Positions 47,312-58,034 of a stretch of 64,000 bases of DNA are shown one piece after another; the first letter of the stretch is position 1; each line of letters begins with the position of its first letter. A program made the translations under genes and the position numbers. The notes beneath the pieces were generated by a model that had not been told where the DNA came from, did not search any database, and saw only the letters and a program-made list of their open reading frames with translations. The DNA comes from Beroe forskalii (lineage: Eukaryota > Ctenophora > Nuda > Beroida > Beroidae). Location: assembly GCA_011033025.1 (NCBI GenBank), contig WFMF01000015.1, positions 930,001-994,000 of the forward strand, written 5' to 3'.

Positions 47312-50300
47312 GTAACCCCCTGTGAACTAAATCCTCCCAAAGATGTTAGAACGTTTTTCGGTAGTTCATAGGTCATAGAAACCCCCTAAGAAAGTTATCC
47401 AAAAAATTCCTTGGGGAACCCTGATTTATTACCCCTTTTTACCCGGCTGCGGGGTTAAAAACTTTAAATGGCGATATCTCGGCTTCCTTTGAGATACGGA
47501 GCTCAACAACCACACTAAAATATGCACAATGGACACATTTAGTTGGGCGGGTCATGGTCCCAGGTCGCTATTTTGAACCGTTTTCAGATAATCGCCAAAA
47601 ACCCCTTTTTCGCTATGCGCGAAGGGGGTAAAAAGTGGTCCTAAATACAGCTGTACTGTGGGTAGATTGGCACTATTATAATCACAGACACGTCTATCAG
47701 TTCTTCATAGCCTAAATAACACCAGAAAAAAGTTATCCAAAAAATTCCATAATTTAACCCTTTTCACCTTTTTCAACCCCCGTAAGCTAAATTTTCAAAT
47801 GGGGATATCTCGGCTTCCTTTTGAGATACGGAGCTCGATAACCACTTTAAATATGCGCAATGGGCACATTTGGTTGGGCGGGTCATGTTCCCAGGCCGAT
47901 ATTTTGAACCGTTTTCGAGATAATCGCCAAAAACCCTTTTTGCTATGCCAAAGGGGCAAAAGTGGTCCCGGTAAATACTGTACTGTGGGTGAATTGGCAC
48001 TAATTATGATCATAGACATGTCTATCAGTTGTTCATAGCCTGAAGTAACACCAAAATAAAGTTATCCGAAAAAAATCCATAATAAAAACCCCCTTTTCAC
48101 CCCTTTTTCAAACCCCCGCGTAGGCCAAATTTTGAATTTGGGATATTTTGACTTTCAATTGAGATATCTACAGAGGTCAACAACCACTCTAAAATGTCTA
48201 GAATGAGCACATTTGGTGGGGTAGAACAAGGTTGCGAGTTTCTATCTCATATCTCATATCGATTTGATGGAATTTGGAAATTTTTACCGAATTCAGGGGG
48301 CTAAACGTATGAAGCGTATCATTTTGATATATAATGACCATTTCTGTTTGACCATTCGTGATATTCAGGTAGAATTTTAGAGCTGGCCATACCATAAAGC
48401 AAATCCACATAAAAACCAACATAGAGCAAACCCACCCATAAAGTAAACTGCATAATATTTTGGATGAAAATTCTGTGAAAGATGTACAGTAATCATGGAA
48501 AGTATGGATACTCTAAATGAGACCATTCATCATAATAATATAATGACACTTCAATATTTTTGACCTGTGCCAAACAAACACTGTTCAAATGAAAATACAA
48601 ATACAAGTTCCACTTGCATTTTAGGAAGATGTTGTCCCAGCATATATGGTTTTTCAGATTGGATTCATTCCTTCCGGTAGAGAGCCATGCTCAAATATTA
48701 TCCTGCCAACCGTACTGGCCAGGAAAGATGGGGGTTTCTACGGAATTTAATGTCAATCAGACAATGCATAGATGGCCTTAAAGCATCAATTTCGTGCTCT
48801 TGCCTTAATAATGTATTCAAATATAACTTGTCCATTCATGATTTTGCATTGCAAGCAATTGTCAACTTTCATTATGGATGGTGGCATATGGCTGGCCACA
48901 AACCACAGTTCTATTGCTGTGAGTCTAGCTGGGCGTCGGAGTATGGTTACCATAAATGTATAAATAGGTGTGCCCTTATACCTTGGATTTTGGAATGGTT
49001 TCTCAAGAATTGAAGTTGAAGGTAAATTCCCAAGCACTTACCACAAGATATTATACCCACCTGAAAAAAATATGACTCTTCAAGCAGCAAGGAAGATATG
49101 GGATATACTTGGTTGGATATATACCATGTTAAAACACTCTTTAGAGAATGACATCATGAAAGCAACTATCCAACATCCATGAGGCTTATCTGATAAAGAG
49201 AGAAGCTTTGGCAAACTGTCAAAGAGGACACACATTTCCGTATGGGCAGCAGTTATTTTGTTTATTGTTGCTAGTATTATTATTTGTGCTTTCTGCTGGA
49301 GAAAGAAGTTCAAAAACACTGTGCTTATTCAAACCTCACGGGTTTGAAATATCTAAATCTAATGACCCTTATAAGTTGAAAAGATGATATTTTAATTGCT
49401 TATTTTGTAATATCTAAACTTAACACTTTAACAATACTGCTTCCCCATTTCAGTACGTTGTATTTATGAATTATAATAGTGTTTTAACAATAGTGTTTGT
49501 TAACAATCAGAAATGGTCATCTTATGTGAAAATGATTACTCGCCTAAGACATATTTCGACCTCTTTTATACGTTTAGCCCACTGAATTTGGCAAAAATGG
49601 GGTTTTTAGAAATTTTCATCAAATTGGTATGATATAAAGACTTGAAACCATGTTTTAACCCACCAAATGTGCTCTTTCTAGACATTCTAGATTGGTTGTT
49701 GACAGCTGTAAAGCTGTAAGACCTCCGTATCTCGATTGAAAGTCAAAATATCCCAAATTCAAAATTTGGCCTACGCGGGGGTTTGAAAAAGTGGTGAAAA
49801 GGGGGTTTTATTATGGAATTTTTTCGGATTACTTTATTTTGGTGTTACTTCAGGCTATGAACAACTGATAAACATGTCTATGATCATAATAAGTGTCAAT
49901 TTACCCACAGTACAGCTGTATTTACCGGGACCACTTTTTACCCCTTCGCGCATAGCAAAAAAGGGGTTTTTGGCGATTATCTCGAAACGGTTCAAAATAT
50001 CGACCTGGGACCATGACCCGGCCAACCAAATGTGACCATTGCGCATATTTTAAAGTGGTTATCGAGCTCCGTATCTCAAAAGGAAGCCGAGATATCCATA
50101 TTTGAAAATTTGGCTTACGTGGGGGTTTGAAAAAGGGGTGAAAAGGGGGTTAAATTATGGAATTTTTTGGATAACTTTTTTCTGGTGTTACTTTAGGCTA
50201 TGAAGAACTGATAGACGTGTCTGTGATCATAATTAGTGCCAATTTACCCACAGTACAGCTTTATTTACCGGGACCACTTTTTTACCCCTTTGCGCGTAGC

Positions 50301-50596
50301 GAAAAAGGGGTTTTTGGCGATTATCTCGGAAACGGTTCAAAATAGCGACCTGGGACCATGACCCGCCCAACTAAATGTGTCCATTGCGCATATTTTAGTG
50401 TGGTTGTTGAGCTCCGTATCTCAAAAGGAAGCCGAGATATCGCCATTTTAAGTTTTAACCCACGCCGGGTAAAAAGGGGTAAAAAACAAGGTTCCCCAAG
50501 GAATTTTTGGATAACTTTCTTAGGGGTTTCTATGACCTATGAACTACCGAAAAACGTTCTAACATCTTTGGGAGGATTTAGTTCACAGGGGGTTAC
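47312..50596. mobile_element. Fold-back type element D (about 3.3 kb) inside the polymerase remnant
   Basis: The ends are inverted: GTAACCCCCTGTGAACTAAA from 47,312 pairs with the complement ending GGGGGTTAC at 50,596. The arms (to about 48,320 and from about 49,560) each contain about three related sub-units of about 335 bp. Marker GATATCTCGGCTTCC occurs near 47,472 and 47,805, with a diverged form near 48,142. Inside them TTTGAGATACGGAGCTC and the AATATGCGCAATGG type recur. The loop (48,330-49,550) has an open frame at 48,687-49,013 that resembles no known protein. No clear target-site duplication was found. The structure, inverted repeats made of tandem sub-units, is like element A. Confidence 0.85.
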
Positions 50597-50642
50597 AGCC
50601 TGGGGCAGATACATCCCTTACTATATAGGCCATCTGACCCTA

Positions 50643-51073
50643 TAGATCTGGAATGATATCATGTTATGCTCATATATGCAGTATATATCTACTTTCCACA
50701 GGACGCTGGTTGCTAACAAGAAAAACGAAGACCGGACCAGTCCTCAAACTCTACTTCCGCCAGGATGACAGATCCTTCTGTCATGTCATGTATAACGGCA
50801 GTCCTGGGGATTTTGACGAGGGTACCAATTACAGAGTCAATGGATGGCAGAAGACAAAGTCTCGCCGTAATGTGCTGTACTTCCCCAACCTGGACATCAA
50901 CTTACCAGGAGATTTCATGAACTCTTCCAACATGGTTTTTTCTAATTATTCTCTTGCAAAGATTATATTTTTCACTGTATTATTTCTAAACCCAGAGGTT
51001 CAGGGGTTGGATTTGGGTTAAGATAAGACACATCCGCCCGAATTGGCGAGCAGTAAACAAACCACACCATATT
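50643..51073 (+). repeat. Direct duplication, copy 1, with an exon-like unit of unknown family
   Basis: 431 bp repeated at 52,882-53,342. An acceptor-like CTACTTTCCACAG is followed by an open frame with TRKTKTGPVLKLYFRQDD, FCHVMYNGSPGDFDEG and RRNVLYFPNLDINLPGDF. Both copies keep the frame open over about 75 codons. It lies between the two polymerase pieces on the same strand, so it may belong to the same element. I do not recognise the family. Confidence 0.75.
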
Positions 51074-51790
51074 ATCATCATCAACTACACAAAAGACTCC
51101 GATATTGGTTACATAATCGAAGCTGACTCCGAGGTTCCCTAGGAACATCATGACGCCAACATTGACCTACCCCCATTCCCATCATCCCAAAGCATAACTG
51201 AAGAGAATATGATGTCGCCGTCAACGCTAGCTGCGAGACAAATGGTGTACGGCAAGAGTCGTGCGCCTCCTAAGAAGAAACTAGCGCCAGCTTGTTACCA
51301 AAGAGTAAGTATATATATGTCACAGCCCTACAGCAGTATCTGTCGATGGGAGGAGTTATCAAGAAGATTTAAATCATTGAGGTTCCGTCAGAGTGCATGG
51401 CTGGAGCCGTACATTACATTCAACACGCAGCATAGGATCAGAGCGGCCACCAAGTTCAAACAGGAGTTTTATAAGCTGATGAACAACTCTTTCTTCGGGA
51501 AGACAATGCAGGTGCGACACTGCGACCGAGACCACAGTATTTGAAATACTTTTAGTTTGAGATTCTTTAGAAAATGGATTACACGTCATTATGATTGTTT
51601 ATCGTCTACTAATACCGAGAATAAAATCAAACCAATATTTCAGCCGGTGAGGAAGTACAAGAACGTGGTGCTGGTTGGTAACGAAAGGCAGCAACGGTGG
51701 CAGTGCTGCAAACCCACCTTCAAGACCTTTGGAATCCTCAGCGACTACAGGCCTCTCCTGTCTCATGGAAAGTCAGTTCTACGTGCGACT
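51074..51790 (+). pseudogene. C-terminal part of the family-B DNA polymerase ORF, broken
   Basis: Three blocks typical of these mobile-element polymerases appear in order: DSDIGYIIEADSEVP followed by an in-frame TAG at about 51,139; then FRQSAWLEPYITFNTQ and KFKQEFYKLMNNSFFGKTM (about 51,380-51,510); and then NVVLVGNERQQR and KPTFKTFGILSDYRPL (about 51,664-51,760) after an intron-like gap. The exonuclease region expected between the finger (47.2 kb) and these blocks is not seen. Element D and the duplication occupy that place. The stop, the missing middle and the frame changes make it a remnant. Confidence 0.65.
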
Positions 51791-51996
51791 CATAATTCGC
51801 TCCTAGAATCCCTCTACATGCTCTTTACATATTTCTACATGCAATCACCATTTTTCTCAAGAATACCCATTATTATACCTTATCGGACATAATTACCACG
51901 GAATTTAGGTTCATGGACCTAAAACTTCACGGACATTAATATTCTCGCTCAATCCTGCCACTTTAAATTTCAACAAAATTTCAAAATGATCGGCTC

Positions 51997-52537
51997 TACT
52001 ACAGTAGCCAGGTAGGGTTGAGTGTGCATTTTCGACGGCGCTCGTTCTGTGGGTTGGAATGGCTTTGTATTGTGAATACAAACAAAGTTAGTGGGGATGC
52101 CTTAACTGTAAGTGTGGCGTTTGGCTCAAATTTGGCCCAAATCCAAATTTGGCTTTATGCGAACTTTGAGTCAGAATATCTCAGCTTCCTTATGGAGTTG
52201 AGACAAAACGTTGGTGTTTAAAATGACCGCAATGGTCGAATTATGCCAGACGGATGATGGTTCCAACTTGGAACCATCATCCGTCTGGCATAATTCGACC
52301 ATTGCGATCATTTTAAACACCAACATTTTGTCTCAACTCCATAAGGAAGCTGAGATATCCTGACTCAAAGTTTGCGTAAAGCCAAATTTGGATTTTGGCC
52401 AAATTTGAGCCAAACGCCACACTTACAATTAAGGCATCCCCACTAACTTTGTTTGTATTCACAATACAAAGCCATTCCAACCCACAGAACGAGCGCCGTC
52501 GAAAATGCACACTCAACCCTACCTGGCTACTGTAGTA
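51997..52537. repeat. 541-bp near-perfect palindrome
   Basis: The arms 51,997-52,266 and 52,268-52,537 (270 bp each) are inverted copies around a single C at 52,267. The centre reads GGTTCCAACTTGGAACC. Only scattered mismatches are visible. Further short inverted matches lie outside: CTTATCGGACATAATTA near 51,880 against its complement near 52,880. The whole 51,880-52,880 block may therefore be one fold-back element inserted between the duplication copies. No coding content is seen. Confidence 0.93.
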
Positions 52538-52881
52538 CTCGATTTTTCCCATTTTCTTCCACGAGCTGAAAACTTTAATCAAGGATTTCTTCAGTATTTT
52601 TCGTTAATTAACATGATAAATTTCCATATAGCAGGTACGAAGTATGAAAAAAAAGTATATTTTTGTTTAGAATTTTATCACATCATTCGTGCGTTTAAAA
52701 AGATAAAGTCAGAAATTTTGTGTGTCTATCCCAGAAATTTTAAAAGGAAATACCGGACTTTATTTTCACGGAGTTGAAAATCACAGACATAAGTATCACG
52801 GAAAAATTTTCAAGGACATTAACATTCACGCTGAGATGCTCAGCGTGATTGTAATGTCCGTGATGATTATGTCCGATAAGG

Positions 52882-53342
52882 TAGATCTGGAAGGTTATCA
52901 TATGCTCATATATGCAATATATTAACAAATATCTACTTTCCACAGGACGCTGGACGCTAACAAGAAAAACGAAGATCGGGCCAGTCCTCAAACTCTACTT
53001 CCGCCAGGATAACAGATCCTTCTGTCATGTCATGTATAATGGGAGTCCTGGGGATTTTGACGAGGGTACCAATTACAGAGTCAACGGATGGCAGAAGACA
53101 AAGTCTCGCCGTAATGTGCTGTACTTCCCCAACCTGTACATCAACTTACCAGGAGATTTAATGAACTCTTAAAACATGTTTTTTCCGTTATTTGCAAAGT
53201 TTACATTGTTCGTTTACATTTATTTTTACAACCACCATTTCACTGTATTATTTCTAAATCCAGGGGTTCGAGGGTTGAATTTGGGGTTAAAATAAAACAA
53301 ATTCGCCCGAATGGGCGAGCAGTAACCAAGCCACACCATATT
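52882..53342 (+). repeat. Direct duplication, copy 2
   Basis: 461 bp, matching 50,643-51,073 with a few substitutions and small insertions. The open frame (TRKTKIGPVLKLYFRQDN onward) is retained. It lacks the polymerase blocks that follow copy 1. The 41-bp array follows instead. Confidence 0.85.
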
Positions 53343-53399
53343 CACCCCTATTTGGCTTTTTTTATATCCACTTTGGGGTTTTGGGGGTTTAAATGGGTA

Positions 53400-54205
53400 C
53401 CATTCAAAATAGGGCTAAAAATCCACAACTAAAGTGGTACCATAAATTTGTCTTATTTTAACCCCAAAAAATCTTCAGCAAAAATGGTACCATTTCAGAA
53501 AAGGGTTGAAAATCCTCAACAAAAATGGTACGATTTCAGATTAGGGTCGAAAATCGTCAACAAAAATGGTACCTACCATTTCAGAAAAGGGTCGAAAATC
53601 CTCAACAAAAATGGTACCATTTCAGAAAAGGGTTGAAAATCCTAAACAACATGGTACCATTTCAGATTAGGGTCGAAAATCCTCAACAAAAATGGTACCA
53701 TTTCCGAAAAGTGCCAAAAATCTCCAGCAAAAATGATACCATTTCAGAAAAGGGTTGAAAATCGTCAACAAAAATGGTACCATTTCAGATTAGGGTCGAA
53801 AATCGTCAACAAAAATGGTGCCATTTCAGAAAAGGGTCGAAAATCGTCAACATAAAATGGTACCATTTAAGAAAAGGGTCGAAAATCCTCAACAAAAATG
53901 GTACCATTTCAGAAAAGTGCCCAGAAAAAATTTCCAGCAAAAATGGTACCATTTTAGAAAAGGGTTGAAAATCCTAAACAAAAATGGTACCAATTCAGAT
54001 TAGGGTCGAAAATCGTCAAAAAATGGTACCATTTCAGAAAAGGGCCAAAATTCATCAACAAAAATGGTACCATTTCAGGAAAGGGTCGAATATCCTCAAC
54101 AAAAATGGAACCATTTCAGAAAAGTGCCAAAAATCCTCAACAAATATGGTATCATTTGAGAGAAGAGCCGAAAATACACAACTAATATAGTACCAGTTTG
54201 AGAAA
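53400..54205. repeat. 41-bp tandem array with a KpnI site per unit
   Basis: About 19 imperfect units, each with GGTACCATTTCAGAAAAGGG followed by TCGAAAATCCTCAACAAAAAT. Period is about 41 bp, with some units shortened or with CCAAAAATC variants. Open frames with NGTISEKG-type repeats are by-products of the repeat. Confidence 0.93.
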
Positions 54206-55850
54206 AAATCGAATTTTCCGACCGAAAAACGGCTATTTTTAAACCCTCACAAACCCCGAAAAATTAAACCCCCATTTGCCAATTTTTATATCCACCCGGG
54301 GTTTTTCGAGGTTGGCCCCCCAGCCATCCCGACGAGTTTGTTTTGATATCCTTCCCAACCGCGCCACTGTCGATATATTCCATGAATACTTGAAGCCAGG
54401 ACATTGCAGCTCAACACCAGAATTGAACTACACTACCAATCCCTGTAAGGAATTATTACGGGGACATTTTGTATTCATTTACCAGTCCTCCTTTTTTTTC
54501 CTTACAACCCCTTTTTCCCTCTTAACTGATCTTAGAATTGAATATCCTAGTTCAAACCCTTGAAATTGCTTTACTAAAACAAGAATTGCGCCCGTTACCC
54601 ATTTGCGGGCGCTTAATTTCCCTCCCCCGAGCTTGAAGAAAATATTAATAGAAACGCGCAATTCTAAATGCATGTGGGACATGGGCAGCTTCGATCCACG
54701 TTGATGAGCTTTTTAACAACGCAATTGAATTACTTCACGAAGTTATTTATTTCATAAACTCCGTAGTTTGCCATGGTTTTCACGCAAGCAACTATTACTA
54801 TAGCATTGATGATTCAATTTCATGTCGACGGACGTTGCCCGTCTATTTCTTCTGACTGGATGGCTATCAAAAGTGACGTCCAAATGTGGAACGTTGCGCC
54901 GCGCGCATGGGTAGGGTAACATCCTACAAATTTCATGATATACAATTTCATGATACAGTAATTTGTTTTTCCACCATAAACTGTTCAAAATTGCTAGAAT
55001 TTCAAACATTGGTAAAGTGTTGACTCGGCGCTTGAATTTTCGCTAAAATTTGATAGGCTAACTAAAGCTTAACTTGAGCGCGCCACGAATGATGTTGAGC
55101 CGCAGCGCCGCGCACAAAACTGGTCGATATGTACATCCATCCTGATCTTGCGGAGTAAATTGCGCGCAACTGCGCGCGCAATTAAGGTTGCTACGCGACT
55201 CCACCTGATGGTACCATTGTTGACGAAATCTCCCTCAAATATGTGGACATCTCCCTCAAATTTGTGGACATCTCCCCTCCAAATTTTGTGGACATATCTC
55301 CCTCGGACTTTCCGGGCACTTTCCAGAAATTACAGTAGTTGTATTGCAAATCTTGACCTGCTATGCACATATTCCTGTTTCTCACCTTCCCAAACACGAT
55401 CTCTGCTAACCCTCTCATTTGCCTTTTGTATTTATCCAAAAGGCCAATTTGGGGAGGAAAAAAGTGTATTAATTTATGTTCAATTTGAAAATAGGTGAAT
55501 ATAATCACTCCTTTAGAATCTCCTTCAATGTCGTTTGCTAAAATTCTTGCACTGTTAGTAAAATCAGCAATAGTTCGAATTATCACACTCGCTTCGCTCG
55601 TGTGATATTTCATATAAACGTATCCTAAGGGTGTTTGATTATCCTATAATAACTAATAGGTTTTTAGATCTAGACTAGTAAGTTGTAAGTTGTGCTAGAA
55701 CTTATATCCGTGTTGAACTGTAATTACAATACTGTGAATACAATTTGTTTAGTCAAACATTGGTAATTTGTAAGAATTTTTCAAAGCTTCATAATGATTG
55801 TAACATGATTATTTCAAAACATTAATTTGATATAGTTATCAATCATCATC
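54206..55850. other. Non-coding stretch with a small repeat
   Basis: No gene is recognised. Three to four copies of CATCTCCCTCAAATTTGTGGA occur at about 55,222-55,305. The minus-strand frame over 55,191-55,613 runs across these and reads EMSTNLREMSTYLRE-like repeats, so it is probably not a protein gene. Confidence 0.5.
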
Positions 55851-55856
55851 TTTATT
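55851..55856 (-). terminator. Polyadenylation signal close to the ShKT gene stop
   Basis: AATAAA on the minus strand, beginning 5 nt after the TAG stop of the small secreted-peptide gene. A cleavage site would then lie some 20 nt further on, giving a very short 3' UTR. Confidence 0.45.
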
Positions 55857-55861
55857 TCTTC

Positions 55862-56092
55862 CTAACTGCATTTCCCACAAGTCTTCCTGCATTGAACTCT
55901 CAATGGTGAGCCAAACCCACCCATTTTCCCAGTTTTACAAAACCCTTGCTGTTTCACTTTGTTGCATACGGACTGGTTTGCCATATCAGCACAGTCGCCT
56001 CGTTCCTCCAGGTAACTCTCAGTGTCACTATCTGCCCCTTGACATCTTGCAATGAGACAGAGGAGTAGGAAGCAGGACAGCAGGAATTTCAT
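55862..56092 (-). CDS. Secreted single ShKT-domain peptide (76 aa)
   Basis: A single-exon frame with a clear signal peptide (MKFLLSCFLLLCLIARCQG, residues 1-19), a short acidic segment (ADSDTESYLEERG) and one ShKT domain with six cysteines. The spacings are C-x8-C-x8-C-x15-C-x3-C-x2-C, and it ends KTCGKC. The order fits the family fold of three disulfides. The domain occurs in cnidarian venom peptides and also in many non-toxic secreted proteins of cnidarians, nematodes and others, so a toxin role is not shown. One N-glycosylation site (NQS) lies in the domain. The frame is unbroken and the start is fixed by the signal peptide. It stands alone between the palindromic/tandem DNA and the right arm of the inverted duplication. 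Confidence 0.85.
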   Translation of the reverse strand: MKFLLSCFLLLCLIARCQGADSDTESYLEERGDCADMANQSVCNKVKQQGFCKTGKMGGFGSPLRVQCRKTCGKCS

Positions 56093-56097
56093 ATCCT

Positions 56098-56696
56098 CAA
56101 ATTGTTAAGTGTATCATCAAGGTGTTTGATGAAGCAAGAATCAACAAATAAATAAATAAATAAATGATTAAATAGAATAAAATAGCAGACTTATAGAATT
56201 TTACGTTGCAACAAAGTGAATGAATATATTATTTAAGACAAGGGAAAAGTAGACAATCGATAAAAACATCGGCTACATGTTTTGAAAGTGGCTCCATAGG
56301 CTTGAGATTTTAGATGTTTTTCTCATTTCTCAAATCTCACCCCCTCTGGCTACCTCTCGGGAAGGAAACTGACTTACTAAAATTCAGCCTCTAAAATATT
56401 CTGTGATGAAACGTACTCATTTATATAAAAAGATCAATTTATGAAAATAAGGACAGTTTACATCTTTTCCGAGAATGGAATGCGAATAACTGTTACTATA
56501 GTAAGTTAGAAAACTCTTTCCTGGTGATAATCGTGGTGGTGTGATTAGTGGTACCACAGGTGTTACCTGTCAAATGTTTCCGTTATTTCTTACCCATTGT
56601 TTCAAGAGAGTAGAGACTGTCATCTGTGTTATAATCTTAATAAATTCATCTGTTCCCGATTTTTTGCGAACAATGGGTCGATGGAATATCATTTCT
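56098..56696. other. 5' flank of the ShKT gene, no other feature
   Basis: AT-rich with an (AATA)n stretch at about 56,146-56,165. No gene is seen before the right arm begins near 56,697. Confidence 0.45.
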
Positions 56697-58034
56697 ACAA
56701 CCCCTGCAGACACTTATCACAACTGGCCATCTCTCACTATGGAAGAAGTATGTGTGATGTGCTGCAATATAAACACAGCTGTGCCCCACCTCTCTAGCTA
56801 AACACTCTTTCGCTGTGCTGATGCGCTGAGCTTCTTTTCATTCGGTTTTTTTTTATGAAATTCGCTTGCTATTATTAAATGCTGGGCATAGCTTTAATAT
56901 TATATAGCTACATGCTATTTAAGTTTTAACTGCGGCATTTATTTCGCGCTAGATATTTCCTGTGGTAATTATTTATTTAATTCGATATACATTGTGCTGC
57001 TGCTGGTGTGGTGAACTTTTAATAATCTCAAATTAACTTTTCATAGTTCTACTAGAAATACTTTTTCATGACAGTTATAATTTTCTGACAAGCCTCTCAA
57101 CCCACTTTAGTCCCATGGGATAACTGTCTATTTCATTTGTTCTCACAGCACTTACTATGCTGTTACTATTATTGGCTATTTGCAGCATCATTTTGTTAGA
57201 TCTTGAAACATCACTTGTGATAAAGTGTAAACTTCTGATTGAAACAAGTCTCTACCATTGGCGTTTTGCCATGTTTAAGAAAACTTGTATGATTTCAAGA
57301 TATGCATTGATATGATATGATGTGCTGCACAGATCCTCAGTGTCTTTTGTCACTACTCACCGTTCTTTGAATCAAGCAATATAATATGATTTGACCTTCT
57401 TTAGAATTTAGCTCAATTCTGTGAACTGAGCAGCTGAACTAAGCTTTCCTGCAGAAACAGTGCTAGAATTTTAGTCTCTCACAGTATCTTTTGCTTAAAG
57501 TTGGCTCCTTTTTGTAAGGTTTTAAGGCTGTAACGGCTTGTAACGACCCTGCTAGATACCAGGAATGGCAGGTTTCCATGTTAACAGTTGAATTCTGAGA
57601 CTTTTTATTTTTAAGACTAGCGGCTGATATAATTGCTGAACATTTCGTGATACACCTCTCTGCTTTACGTTAACTTCTCATTCTAACATTCGTGTCTGTA
57701 ATTAGAGGAAGTACCTCCTACTGCTGTCAGACAGTGCTGTCTGCTTCCAGACAGCTACAGACATCCTGTAGTCTGAGGAAACCTCTGGTTGCGGAACCTT
57801 GATACCAGAGCAACTCTCTGTTCTACAACGCCTTCCTCTGACGAATCACTTCCCGCTCTGGGGCCACGTTGTACTACTTCGTCTCAAGAGCTGAAAACCG
57901 CATTTCTGTAGTGCACCAGCTCCCCATCTCTCCCAGTCCCCCTTCTCTGTCCCCCTCTCTCTCTCTCTTCTCCCATTCTCTGTACTACCCCTTCTTTCTT
58001 CTCTCCCTTCTCTACCCTCTTGACAGCTCCCATC

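Noticed and set aside
48687..49013. 108-codon frame in the loop of element D
   Set aside because: No family resemblance and a competing open frame on the other strand; kept only as loop content of the element.
53448..54190. Overlapping frames with NGTISEKG-type repeats
   Set aside because: By-products of the 41-bp tandem array.
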